The position numbers and the translations under genes were made by a program. Below, one piece after another: positions 45,998 through 55,047 of a DNA stretch of 64,000 nucleotides (position 1 is the stretch's first letter; each line of letters starts with the position of its first letter). This DNA comes from CAVONV01 sp963697355 (GTDB lineage Bacteria; Acidobacteriota; Vicinamibacteria; Marinacidobacterales; DATDRI01): contig CAVONV010000025.1 of the NCBI GenBank assembly GCA_963697355.1, positions 62,001-126,000 of the forward strand. The letters run 5' to 3'. The notes under the pieces are model-generated. The model was not told where the DNA came from and made no database searches. It saw only the letters and a list, made by a program, of their open reading frames with translations.

Positions 45998-47797
45998 ATG
46001 AAGATGCGTTTCGTCACTTTATCGTTCTTGTTTGTCGCTCTTGGTGCGAACCCAACATTGGGTGAGGCCCAAGAGTCCACCGCCGAAAAAGTGTCTCTCG
46101 TTGAAGCGACAGAGACTCTTGCCGCCGAGCTCGAGCAACTGGAGTCCGAGTTCAGGGAGCTCTATCAGAAAGCTCAGGAGGTAGAAGGGGAAGAAAAGCT
46201 CGTCATCGAAGAACGGATGAAGCGGCGAGGAAGGAAGATACGAGAGAGCCTCGCACCCTTCGTCGCCAATATTCTGAAGCTGCGTGAGCAGGGCCAGGAC
46301 GTGTCCAAGCTGGCGTCCCAAGCAGAAAAGCTCCTAGAGACCGCGACCCGGTTCCTCAAGAGCGAGATCGAGCTCTTTCAGGACGAGATCTCACAGCTGG
46401 GTGCGAAAAAGGAAAAGACCGAAGGAGGGACCGCGCTGGAGGTGGAGCAAGAGCTGACTCGCGTGAACGTCGCCCTCGACAGAGTGCTGGGGAGCTTCGC
46501 GCTGGCCAGCGGGCACAAGGAGAAACTCGGGCTCGACGCTCGTCGCGACTTCGAGTATTTGGACGAGGCTCTCAAAGCCAGAGCCGATGCTCTTTCCGGG
46601 CAAGTCGAGCTATCAAGCAAACGGAGGTCTGAGCTCCAGAGATCGCTGTCGAAGGCTACAGAAGCAGAAAAACCCGCGATCAACGCCAGCCTCATGGCAG
46701 TCCGGGAGAGTCTTCACGGGTCATCGACGAGCCTTTCCGCCACGGTGAAGTTAATGGATGAACGTGGACTGAAGACCTCTGAGCTCAAGCAAATACTCAT
46801 CAGTTCGAGCGGGCAGATCACCTCGGATATCTTTAACCTCGACGTGGCGGCAGGCCTCCTCCAGCGTGGCTGGAACAACGCAAAGGACTGGCTCGCCACC
46901 AATGGCCCGCGATTGTTTTTCCGAGTTCTTTTGTTCCTTCTTATTGTTGGAGCCTTCAAGCTCCTTGCAGGGATCGCAACGCGAATTATGAGACGCACCT
47001 TTGAAAAGGCGGACGTGCCCGTGCCGATGTTGGTCAAGAATATGGCGCTCTCCTTCGCATCCAAGGCCATCCTGCTCGTGGGTCTTTTCATTGCGCTCTC
47101 ACAAATGGGGCTGGAGATCGGGCCGTTACTCGCCGGCGTCGGTGTGATTGGTTTCGTCGTTGGCTTCGCGCTTCAGGAGACTTTGTCAAACTTCGCTTCG
47201 GGGCTCATGATCATCATCTATCAGCCCTTCGACGTGGGCGACGTGATCGAAGCGGGCGGTGTCGCTGGCAAGGTGAACAGTATGAGCTTGGTGTCCACGA
47301 CGATCTTGACCTTCGACAACCAGAAGCTCATCGTGCCCAACAACAAGATTTGGGGTGATGTGATTCGAAACAAGACCGCGGAAACGACACGACGAGTCGA
47401 TATGGTTTTTGGCGTCAGCTATGCGGATGACATCAACCGTGCGGAGCAGGTATTGACGGACATCATCGCAGGTCATGAGTTGGTCCTCGACGAGCCCGTG
47501 CCGATGATCCGGTTGAACGAGCTCGGAGATTCGTCGGTCGATTTCATCGTTCGTCCGTGGACGAAGACCGAGGATTATTGGACGGTGTACTGGGATGTCA
47601 CGAGAGAGGTCAAAAGGCGGTTCGATGAAGAAGGGATCTCGATTCCATTTCCACAGCGCGATGTCCATGTGTACCATGGGGCCGTGTCAGGCGAGCCGAA
47701 GTCGGCCGAGAGTCTTGAACCGCCGCGGGAAGGCTCGAGTAAAGGCCTCTCCGATATCGATGTCAAAAGTGACGGGGAGGGTGATTCCAGGAATTGA
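45998..47797 (+). CDS. MscS-type mechanosensitive channel with coiled-coil N-terminus
   Basis: 599 residues from ATG 45998 (GGAG at 5-base spacing). Signal peptide about 1-23, then a long periplasmic coiled coil (about 30-270; EETLAAELEQLESEF-like heptads). Three membrane helices near 305-330, 350-375 and 380-405 include the pore-lining GVIGFVVGFALQET, then the MscS beta domain (FDVGDVIEAGGVAGKV, LIVPNNKIWGD). It releases solutes on hypo-osmotic shock. Followed after 33 bp by the AsmA-like gene. Confidence 0.9.
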   Translation: MKMRFVTLSFLFVALGANPTLGEAQESTAEKVSLVEATETLAAELEQLESEFRELYQKAQEVEGEEKLVIEERMKRRGRKIRESLAPFVANILKLREQGQDVSKLASQAEKLLETATRFLKSEIELFQDEISQLGAKKEKTEGGTALEVEQELTRVNVALDRVLGSFALASGHKEKLGLDARRDFEYLDEALKARADALSGQVELSSKRRSELQRSLSKATEAEKPAINASLMAVRESLHGSSTSLSATVKLMDERGLKTSELKQILISSSGQITSDIFNLDVAAGLLQRGWNNAKDWLATNGPRLFFRVLLFLLIVGAFKLLAGIATRIMRRTFEKADVPVPMLVKNMALSFASKAILLVGLFIALSQMGLEIGPLLAGVGVIGFVVGFALQETLSNFASGLMIIIYQPFDVGDVIEAGGVAGKVNSMSLVSTTILTFDNQKLIVPNNKIWGDVIRNKTAETTRRVDMVFGVSYADDINRAEQVLTDIIAGHELVLDEPVPMIRLNELGDSSVDFIVRPWTKTEDYWTVYWDVTREVKRRFDEEGISIPFPQRDVHVYHGAVSGEPKSAESLEPPREGSSKGLSDIDVKSDGEGDSRN

Positions 47798-47830
47798 TGG
47801 AGTGCCGTCTCTTAATTGAGGGAGTCGAAA

Positions 47831-49199
47831 ATGTTGAAAAAATTGGCCCTTGTCGTCGTCGTGATTCTTGGGGTTGCCTTCTTTCTAATCACTAGGGACT
47901 GGGACTCGCCTGAGCTTGGCCAAGCCCTTCTAGACAAAGCGGGTGAAGCCACCGGGATCGAGATGACAGCTACTGGATTTCAATTGAATTTGCTCAAAGG
48001 AGTCAGGCTCGAAGGCATCAAGGCCCGTTCAGAGGTGCCAGGAAGAACGTTCCTCTTCTCCATGGACCAAATGGTCTTCGAGCATCGCCTGGCTCCACTG
48101 TTGTCCGGCACCGTTGCGATCGAGCGTATCGTGTTGGACAAACCCCAGTTCGAGCTCGTCGAGTCCGGCGAGGCCACACCGGGTGAAAGCGAGCCCGACA
48201 AGGAAGAAGCACCTCCTCCGACCGAAGATAGCGATGTCCCGGAGCAAGGCGGGCTGGCTCTCAACGTCAAGGAAATAGTGTTGACCGACGCCGCGCTCGC
48301 GATGCGCTCCCAAAAAGGTGGTGCGGAAAGCACGACAAAGATTCGAAGGTCTCAACGTTCGGTTTCAAAACCTCTCCTACCTACCTGATGCCGAGCCGCG
48401 CCTTCATGCTTTTGGAGCAGACGGTGGATTCGACATCCGTCAGGTGTCTCTAGACAAACTCGTCATTCGGGATACGGAGGGCCAGATATCCGTAGCAGAG
48501 GGCCGCTTCGAGTTGAAACCGCTCCAATTCGAGATGGATGAAGGCCGTTTCTCCGCCGAGATGGCCATCGACTTCAATCCGACTCCGTTCACCTACAAGC
48601 TCAACGCTCAGGGCAATCCGCTGGATTTCAACGCCATGGTCGGAGCTGCGGCCGGATTCGGCGCGGGCAATTTGCAGATTGATGCGGAGGGGAAGGGGAC
48701 GGATTCCAAAGATGTGAAAGGAACGGGAAGGATCGCGCTCGCCGAAGGAGAGTTTCCTTCCATTCCAGTACTGAGTCAGGTCGACGAAAAGCTGGGAAAG
48801 AAGCTCCTTGTTGGATTGCCCTACAAGGAAACGGAGCTCCGGTTCCGACTTTCGAATAACGTCGTCACTTTGGAGCCCTTTCCCTTCGAGACCGAATGGA
48901 CCATGTTGGAGCTCGACGGAACGGTCAATTTAGAAGGCCCTCTGGGACTGGATCTGGCCCTTGGCACGGTTCGCGAGGGCATCAGCATCGAGGGTGTTGG
49001 GGAGAACGTATTGGATGTGCTCACCAATGAAAAGGGTTGGGTCATGATTCCCATGACGATCCGGGGAACGAAGGACAATCCTAAAGTCCGTCCGGACTCG
49101 AAAGCGCTCCTCGCCCAAGCCGGTGAAGGAACGAAGCGCCTCGCCACCGAGGCCGCCACGGATGCCATCTTGGGATTATTCAAGAAGAAGAAAAAGTAG
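47831..49199 (+). pseudogene. AsmA-like membrane protein, frameshifted
   Basis: ATG 47831. N-terminal helix (LALVVVVILGVAFFLI) followed by AsmA-type beta-rich sequence ATGFQLNLLKGVRLEGIKAR. Near 48341 one extra A shifts the frame: ESTTK is followed in the next frame by FEGLNVRFQNLSYLPD, and the gene then reads to FKKKKK at 49199, about 455 residues in total. AsmA proteins act in outer-membrane lipid or protein biogenesis. Likely cotranscribed with the channel upstream. Confidence 0.72.
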
Positions 49200-49688
49200 A
49201 ATAAAGAACTCGAGCCCGCCTTCGCTGAAGCTTCCGCCTACGCCAAGGCTACGGCGGACAAGACGGCGAGGCCTCGTCGTAGCCGCCGCTGACAAAAGTG
49301 GGCGGCGGCGGGTACTCGAGCGGAAGAGGTCTTGACTGTCGGAAAACAAGGACCTGATATGAAGATTAGGCCCTAGTCTCGGACGAATCCTAGTACATGG
49401 AAAACTGTCCTTTTTCTTGTAGTAGTCCGAGTCCGAGTCCGAGCCCTTGCCCCTGCCCCTGCCCCTGCCCCTGCCCCTGCCCGAAGCACCAAAACGCAGT
49501 TCTGTGGCAAATGCGATGCAAATGGTTTTCAATGGAAACCAACCGGGCTCGGAAACGGGCACGGGAGAAATCAGCTTTTCGGCTTCTATAAAACGAGGGC
49601 TGACAAGAAGATTTGGCATCTTCATGGCTTCGGGTGAATGCTCTATTTCATCGAACACTGTCCCCTTTTTTTCCGGCATCTTCACATG
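49200..49688. other. Gene-free gap with REP-like sequences and a microsatellite
   Basis: No supported gene. Contents: a TCCGCC...GGCGGA inverted repeat (49233-49258), a hexanucleotide tract (49425-49482), and fragments of the AACTGTCC/CTGTCCCC motif followed by T-runs (about 49401-49418 and 49657-49675) similar to the hairpins at 6.1 and 50.9 kb. The minus strand encodes a Gly-Arg run only because of the repeat. Confidence 0.6.
49425..49482. repeat. Hexanucleotide microsatellite (GTCCGA)n then (CCCTGC)n
   Basis: About three GTCCGA units merge into about six CCCTGC units, interrupted once by CCCTTG. Non-coding. Slippage-prone, so copy number may vary between strains. Confidence 0.85.
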
Positions 49689-50786
49689 CTACTGCTGCTC
49701 GAGGACTTGAATGATGGTGATGAGGATGGCGTCGGGGGACATGTACTGAAGCTCGTCGTTGACAGCAACGAAATTGTAATTGGTACCGGTGATGAGCTTG
49801 ACATGGAAAGCACCGTACTCCGAGCCATAAAGTGAGTTCTTTTTGACTTCCTCGACCCCAGAAAGGGGTACTTCCCAAGCGTGAGCTCCAGCCTCGGTGG
49901 TGAAACCGATGACGTCGCGACTTATGTACAAATAGCCGATGCAGAACTCATCGAAATTGCTTCCGTGATCGTGAGCGACACCCCAAGCCGCAAGCGGCTC
50001 TTCTCCTGCTGGGCCTGAGGTCTGCACTGCCTGCTGAGGTGGTGCTTCGGGTTGCCGCTGAGGCAACTCGGCAACGGAGATCGGGTCCGACTTCGTTTCG
50101 AGGAGTGGACGAACGTACTCAGCGGGCACGGCGAAGTTGAGATTTTGGGATCGCTCACCTACCCATTGGGAGGTGGTGATTCCAATGACCTTGCCATCGA
50201 GGTCGAAGAGAGGACCTCCTGAGCTACCCGGCGAAATGGGCACACTGATTTGCATCAGCCGATAACCTTCGGTCCGGCGGAATGCGGAGACGACACCCGT
50301 CGTCACGGTGTGCTCGAAACCCTGGGGATTGCCAATGGCCACGGCCTCTTGACCTACCAGGACCTGGCTCGCGTCTCCGAGCGGAACGGTGGGGAGTGTT
50401 TTGAAGGCTGGAATCTTCAGAACCGCCAGATCACGTCTCACGTCGCAGTCGATCACTTTGATGCGATCGTAGATCTCGCCGTCCAGCATCTTGATCTGTA
50501 AGGCTTTTGCACCCTCGATGACGTGAAAGTTGGTGACGACGACACCTTCGGGCTTGACGACAAAGCCGCTGCCAATGCTCTGAACTTCTCCGTTGGCTCC
50601 AACATTGCCAATGAATACGACTGCGGGTGAGGCCTGCGCCACGAGGTCTGGAATGGAACCGCGTTTTCCTGGAGCCGGATCCGTGGCGCCGGCAGAGGCA
50701 ACCGTTGCCATCACGGCAAGAAGAAGGAAGCCCGATGTCAACCTTTGAAGCAAAAGGCGCAACTGTGCGGAACGATGAGATTTCAT
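49689..50786 (-). CDS. Trypsin-like serine protease, HtrA/S1C-like
   Basis: 365 residues with a signal peptide (about 1-33, ending ASA). The triad is visible: TNFHVIEG (His), RRDLAVLKIP (Asp) and SPGSSGGPLFD (Ser), in a DegP-like protease fold (about 40-235). There is no PDZ domain. The C-terminal ~110 residues instead form a domain of unknown type (WGVAHDHGSNFDEFCIGYLYISR onward) that may sense the envelope. Single gene. Confidence 0.88.
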   Translation of the reverse strand: MKSHRSAQLRLLLQRLTSGFLLLAVMATVASAGATDPAPGKRGSIPDLVAQASPAVVFIGNVGANGEVQSIGSGFVVKPEGVVVTNFHVIEGAKALQIKMLDGEIYDRIKVIDCDVRRDLAVLKIPAFKTLPTVPLGDASQVLVGQEAVAIGNPQGFEHTVTTGVVSAFRRTEGYRLMQISVPISPGSSGGPLFDLDGKVIGITTSQWVGERSQNLNFAVPAEYVRPLLETKSDPISVAELPQRQPEAPPQQAVQTSGPAGEEPLAAWGVAHDHGSNFDEFCIGYLYISRDVIGFTTEAGAHAWEVPLSGVEEVKKNSLYGSEYGAFHVKLITGTNYNFVAVNDELQYMSPDAILITIIQVLEQQ

Positions 50787-50869
50787 GCTTCTCTCCGAAC
50801 TCTTTGGTTATTATTCGGTTTTTAACTGGTTCTATTTATGGTAACACAGCGGGAAGGGAAGTAGTAATG

Positions 50870-50932
50870 AAGGGGACAGCCAATTCAGCAATCTCGCGTA
50901 TTGCCAATGATTGTTAGATTGACTGTCCCCTT
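50870..50932 (-). terminator. Terminator of the glycyl radical operon, REP-like
   Basis: AAGGGGACAG and CTGTCCCCTT, a perfect 10-bp stem around a 43-base loop, lie four bases beyond the enzyme's stop codon. Same GGGGACAG/CTGTCCCC core as the 6.1 kb hairpin. Confidence 0.6.
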
Positions 50933-50935
50933 TAG

Positions 50936-53296
50936 TCAGAAGCTCTCGTGCTCCGTCCGTGTGATGATCTCGTCTTGTAGAGCCTTCGACAAATCACAGA
51001 AGTAGTCACTGTAGCCGGCAACCCTGACAATCAGATCTCGGTACTGATCGGGATTCGCCTGGGCTTCGCGCAACTTCTCAGCGGTGACCACATTGAATTG
51101 CACGTGATGAGAGTCCAGCTTGAAGTAGCTGCGAATCAGGTGGGCCATGTTGTCGATTCCTTCATCACCTTCTAGGAGCTGAGGCGTGAATTTCATGTTC
51201 AACAGGGTTCCGCCCGTCTTGATGTGGTCCATTCTTGCCGCCGACTTGAAGACGGCCGTTGGGCCTTTGCGGTCGGCGCCCTGAACCGGGGAGATTCCCT
51301 CCGAGAGTGGAAGCCAAGCCTGGCGGCCGTCCGGTGTGGCACCTGTGACGGTGCCGAAATAGACGTGGCACGTTGTGGGGAGCATGTCGATGTGATACTC
51401 GCCGCCCTTGGTGTTCGGGCGACCATCTACCGCTTCAAAGAAGGTGTTGAAGCAACGCACCATGATGTCGTCGGCATACTCGTCATCGTTGCCGTACTTG
51501 GGTGTCTTGTTGAGGAGGAGTTGACGTAGCTTCTCCTCGCCCTCGAAGTTGTTCGACAGGTTTTTCAACAATTCATCCAAGCTGAGTGTCTTTTCTTCGA
51601 AGACGTGGTGCTTCACGGCGGCAAAGCTATCGGCCAAGCTCCCGATGCCCACGCCCTGGATGTAGTTGGTGTTGTAGCGGGCTCCACCCGCGTTGTAGTC
51701 CTTGCCTTTCTTGATGCAATCGTCGGTGATGATGGATAGGAATGGCGCGGGAGCGTAGTTGGCGTACATCTGTTCAAAGATGTGATTGCCCTTCAGCTTG
51801 ATCTCCACGAAGTGGTTTACTTGCCGTTCCCAGGCTTCGAAGAGGTCATCGAAGGTGCCGAACTGACGCGGGTCTCCTGTCTTGGGGCCCAACTGTTTTC
51901 CGGTGCGGAGGTCCACGCCGTTGTTCAACGCGATCTCTAGGATCTTCACCAGGTTGAAGTACCCGGTGAGGATATAGGCTTCTTTACCGAACGCTCCCGT
52001 CTCGACACAACCACTGGTTCCTCCTTCACGGGCATCCTCGACACTCTTGCCTTGACGGAGAAGCTCTTCCACGACGCTATCGGCGTTGAAGACGGATGGG
52101 AAGCCGTATCCTTGACGTATCACTTTCGCGGCGGCTTTGATGAAACGATCGGGATTCTTGCGGGAGAGCTGGATGTTGTTACTCGGCTGGAGAATGTGCA
52201 TCTCATCGATCACTTCCAGCAGTAGATAGGAAAGGTCGTTTACCGCATCGGTGCCGTCTCGTTTCAATCCGCCGATGTTGATGTTGGCGAAATCCGTGTA
52301 GGTTCCGCTCTCGGCCGCGGTAACGCCTACTTTGGGCGGCGCCGGATGGTTGTTGAACTTGACCCACCAGCATTCGAGGAGCTCTTTGGCTTTGTCACGA
52401 TCGAGCGTTCCCTCGGCGATCTCTTTGTCGTAAAAGGGTCCCAGATGGTGGTCCAAGTGTCCGGGGTTGAAAGAGTCCCAACCGTTTAGCTCGGTGATCA
52501 CACCGAGGTGGTAGAACCAATAGGCCTGAAGAGCTTCCCAGAAATCACGAGGCGCGTGAGCGGGAACATGCTCGCAGTTGGCGGCGATGCGCTCGAGCTC
52601 GGCTTTTCGCTTTGGGTCTTTTTCTTCGCCGGCCATTTCCCGAGCACGCTGCGCGTGGCGCTCCGCAAAAATGATGGCGGCATCGGCTGCGATGTACATC
52701 GCCTCGAGCTGTTCGCGTCTCTGAAACGCCTCCGGGTCGTTGATGTAGTCCAAGGCCTCTTTCGCTTCCGCGATCTCTACCTTGAACTCGACGAGACCTT
52801 TCCGGTAGAGCTTTCCATCCGCCACGGTGTGACCGGGGGCCCGTTGCTCCATGAACTCGGTGTAGATCCCCGCCTCGTAAGCTTCGTGCCATTCCTTGGG
52901 CAGCAGAGGGAACACTCGATCTCGTATCGATCGACCTCTCCAGTAGGGAATGACTTCATCCTTGTAGACCTTGATGGCCTCAGGGGGGACCGAGTAGCTG
53001 GTCTTTTCCCGTGTATCGAGAATCTCGAGGTCTTCGACGCTGTGACAGGTCAGTTCTGGGAAGGTGGGTGTCACGGAGGGTCGGGGGCCGCGCTCGCCGA
53101 CGATGAGCTCGTCGTCGCCAATGTAGATGGTCTTGTGCTCGCACAGATATTTGAACGCCATCGCCCGCAGAACGGGAACCGAGAATTTGGCCTCGTTCTC
53201 CTTGTAAAACTTCGTCAGCAGTTGCGCGCGTTCCGCTGAGATGGTCGGCTTTGCATCCAAGCTGAGCTGCCGGAGTCGCTCGACTCTTTCGTTCAT
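50936..53296 (-). CDS. hypD: Glycyl radical enzyme, likely trans-4-hydroxyproline dehydratase
   Basis: 786 residues, PFL-like and lacking a formate-lyase-type active site. The thiyl Cys430 and Glu432 lie in TSGCVETGAFGKEAY, and the radical glycine 761 in RVAGYSDYF. The spacing of NPGHLDHHLGPFYDKEI, QPSNNIQLSRKNPDR and the CVETG motif resembles hydroxyproline dehydratase more than glycerol or choline lyase; the subgroup call is moderate. The enzyme would convert hydroxyproline to pyrroline-5-carboxylate, then proline. The activase gene is 4 bp upstream. Oxygen-sensitive, so the host can be anaerobic. Confidence 0.85.
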   Translation of the reverse strand: MNERVERLRQLSLDAKPTISAERAQLLTKFYKENEAKFSVPVLRAMAFKYLCEHKTIYIGDDELIVGERGPRPSVTPTFPELTCHSVEDLEILDTREKTSYSVPPEAIKVYKDEVIPYWRGRSIRDRVFPLLPKEWHEAYEAGIYTEFMEQRAPGHTVADGKLYRKGLVEFKVEIAEAKEALDYINDPEAFQRREQLEAMYIAADAAIIFAERHAQRAREMAGEEKDPKRKAELERIAANCEHVPAHAPRDFWEALQAYWFYHLGVITELNGWDSFNPGHLDHHLGPFYDKEIAEGTLDRDKAKELLECWWVKFNNHPAPPKVGVTAAESGTYTDFANINIGGLKRDGTDAVNDLSYLLLEVIDEMHILQPSNNIQLSRKNPDRFIKAAAKVIRQGYGFPSVFNADSVVEELLRQGKSVEDAREGGTSGCVETGAFGKEAYILTGYFNLVKILEIALNNGVDLRTGKQLGPKTGDPRQFGTFDDLFEAWERQVNHFVEIKLKGNHIFEQMYANYAPAPFLSIITDDCIKKGKDYNAGGARYNTNYIQGVGIGSLADSFAAVKHHVFEEKTLSLDELLKNLSNNFEGEEKLRQLLLNKTPKYGNDDEYADDIMVRCFNTFFEAVDGRPNTKGGEYHIDMLPTTCHVYFGTVTGATPDGRQAWLPLSEGISPVQGADRKGPTAVFKSAARMDHIKTGGTLLNMKFTPQLLEGDEGIDNMAHLIRSYFKLDSHHVQFNVVTAEKLREAQANPDQYRDLIVRVAGYSDYFCDLSKALQDEIITRTEHESF

Positions 53297-53300
53297 GGCT

Positions 53301-54221
53301 TCAACCTCCGATTTTGACTTTTAGACCGAAGGAGCGGAAACGTTCTGCGGCGTCTCGAGTTTGCTCCTTCGGAGGGGGTTCGAGTCCTTGCAATGGATAG
53401 TCGGTTCCCAACCGACGGTATTTGTCGCCTCCCACTTTGTGGTAAGGGAGAAGGTACACTGGGTAAGGTTTGTCGAGAGAGGCAACGAAGGCCGCAGTGG
53501 CATCGAGGTTCCTCTCGTCGTCGTTCACGCCGGGAATGAGAGGGACGCGAATCCAGACGTTACTACCGAGTCGGCTAAGAGCTTCCAGGTTCTCCAAAAT
53601 GGGACGGTTGCTCACGCCCACGTATTCCCGGTGACGCTCGTCATCCATATGCTTTAGGTCGTACAGAAACAGATCCGTCAGCGGTGCAACGGAATGGATC
53701 GTCTCACGAGGGGCGAATCCGGATGTGTCGACCGTCCGATGGTAACCCTGGTCTCGACAAGCTTCGAGACAAGAAAGAAGAAAGTCCGCGTTGCGCTTTG
53801 GAGCAAGCGGTTCTCCCCCGGAAAAGGTCACGCCACCACCCGATTCATCGTAGAAGATGCGGTCCTTGCCCAGCTCGTTCATGAGAGCATGGACGGTATA
53901 GGAATTCCCCACCCGGGTTCTCGCACCGGAGGGGCAAGCGTCGGCGCAGGTCCCGCAGAGCGTGCAGTTTTCGATATCGGTGCGCCCGTTGGGATTCCGG
54001 TCGAGCGGCTCGGCGACCCCCTGAGGGCAGCTCTCTAGGCAAGCTTCGCACCCAATGCAGCGCTCCGCGAGCAAGGAAATCACAGGCTTGGGGTCACGAC
54101 TTTCCGGATTGTGACACCACCAACACTTCAAGGGGCAACCTTTGAGAAACACGGTCGTGCGGATCCCGGGCCCGTCATGAATAGAGAACCGCTGGATATT
54201 GAAAACGACTCCGGTATCCAT
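53301..54221 (-). CDS. Glycyl radical enzyme activase (radical SAM)
   Basis: 306 residues from ATG 54221, which shares one base with the GntR gene's stop (TGATG). Radical SAM cysteines CPLKCWWC at about 29-36, then a ferredoxin-like insert with CIGCEACLESCP and CTLCGTCADACP, giving two extra clusters as in non-PFL activases. SAM binding is helped by FSGGEPL. It installs the glycyl radical on the enzyme encoded 4 bp downstream. Confidence 0.92.
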   Translation of the reverse strand: MDTGVVFNIQRFSIHDGPGIRTTVFLKGCPLKCWWCHNPESRDPKPVISLLAERCIGCEACLESCPQGVAEPLDRNPNGRTDIENCTLCGTCADACPSGARTRVGNSYTVHALMNELGKDRIFYDESGGGVTFSGGEPLAPKRNADFLLSCLEACRDQGYHRTVDTSGFAPRETIHSVAPLTDLFLYDLKHMDDERHREYVGVSNRPILENLEALSRLGSNVWIRVPLIPGVNDDERNLDATAAFVASLDKPYPVYLLPYHKVGGDKYRRLGTDYPLQGLEPPPKEQTRDAAERFRSFGLKVKIGG

Positions 54222-54931
54222 CAAACGTACCCGTTTTTCCTAGCCATCGAGAGCTCTTGAGTGTAGTACTGCTCGATGAAGCGCTTTTGAACGTTATAAG
54301 ACCAATGCACGTCGCGGACATAGTCCGCCGCTGCTCGAACATCGACCGACTCGATCAGGCGGATGAGCTCGGCATGCTCTTCGGTGGAGGCAACTTCCCA
54401 TTCCTTTACGAAACCTTGTTTTCGCGGAAAGTCGTACAACCGTTGCTTCATGGTTGTGACGATACGCTTCAGACGCTCGTTGGAGGAGAGGTTGACATAG
54501 CAATTGTGCATTTCGAGGTTGGCGGCGTAGTACCGATCGAAGTCGTCATCCTCGAGAGCGGAGCGCATCTCGCCATTGAGCCGTTTCATTGCCCCGAGAC
54601 GGTCCGGCGTCAATTGGTGAAACTCGTCGTGGATGACGGAGGCTTCGAGCGCACCAATCACCTGATAGAGCTCTTGAATTTCCTCGCGCGTGAGTCGATT
54701 GACGACGCATCCGCGACGGGGAAGGATGGTGACGAATCCCTCGGCCTCGAGTTGCAGAAGGGCATCGCGCAGCGGGGTGCGGCTGATGCCCAACCTTTGG
54801 CTAATCTCATTGAGGTTCAAGTTTGCCCCGGGCCCCAGCTCTCCGCGGTTCATGGCATCTCTGAGGTAGTCGTAGACTTGCTCGCGTAAAGACTTGAAAT
54901 TAATGATGTTAAGACTTGCCGCTGTCGACAT
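54221..54931 (-). CDS. GntR-family regulator (FCD domain)
   Basis: 236 residues from ATG 54931, where GGGAGAGAT precedes the start. N-terminal winged helix (LREQVYDYLRDAMNRGELGPG, ISQRLGISRTPLRDAL) and a C-terminal FCD ligand domain (VIGALEASVIHDEF onward, with the metal-type histidines). First gene of the operon, so probably an autorepressor that responds to the pathway substrate. A palindrome sits 20 bp upstream. Confidence 0.9.
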   Translation of the reverse strand: MSTAASLNIINFKSLREQVYDYLRDAMNRGELGPGANLNLNEISQRLGISRTPLRDALLQLEAEGFVTILPRRGCVVNRLTREEIQELYQVIGALEASVIHDEFHQLTPDRLGAMKRLNGEMRSALEDDDFDRYYAANLEMHNCYVNLSSNERLKRIVTTMKQRLYDFPRKQGFVKEWEVASTEEHAELIRLIESVDVRAAADYVRDVHWSYNVQKRFIEQYYTQELSMARKNGYV

Positions 54932-54950
54932 ATCTCTCCCTCGACCCGTA

Positions 54951-54969
54951 CTGATATCTAATATATCAG
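54951..54969. promoter_or_regulatory. Putative GntR operator
   Basis: CTGATAT and ATATCAG flank a 5-base spacer, a perfect 7-bp inverted repeat 20 bp upstream of the regulator's ATG. Its size and place fit a GntR/FCD site that overlaps the operon's promoter. Confidence 0.55.
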
Positions 54970-55047
54970 ATCGCGGTCGGGGGCTCAAGTGGTTAGAATA
55001 GGGGGACTTTCGCATGGCGAGACCGGCGGAATCAGAGGTATTGAAAG

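Noticed and set aside
49176..49685. Minus-strand frame encoding a Gly-Arg and Asp-Ser run
   Set aside because: The composition is produced by the hexanucleotide repeat; no conserved domain, no ribosome site.
53376..53390. Second T-loop-like GGGTTCGAGTCC
   Set aside because: It is within the activase gene and lacks a cloverleaf.
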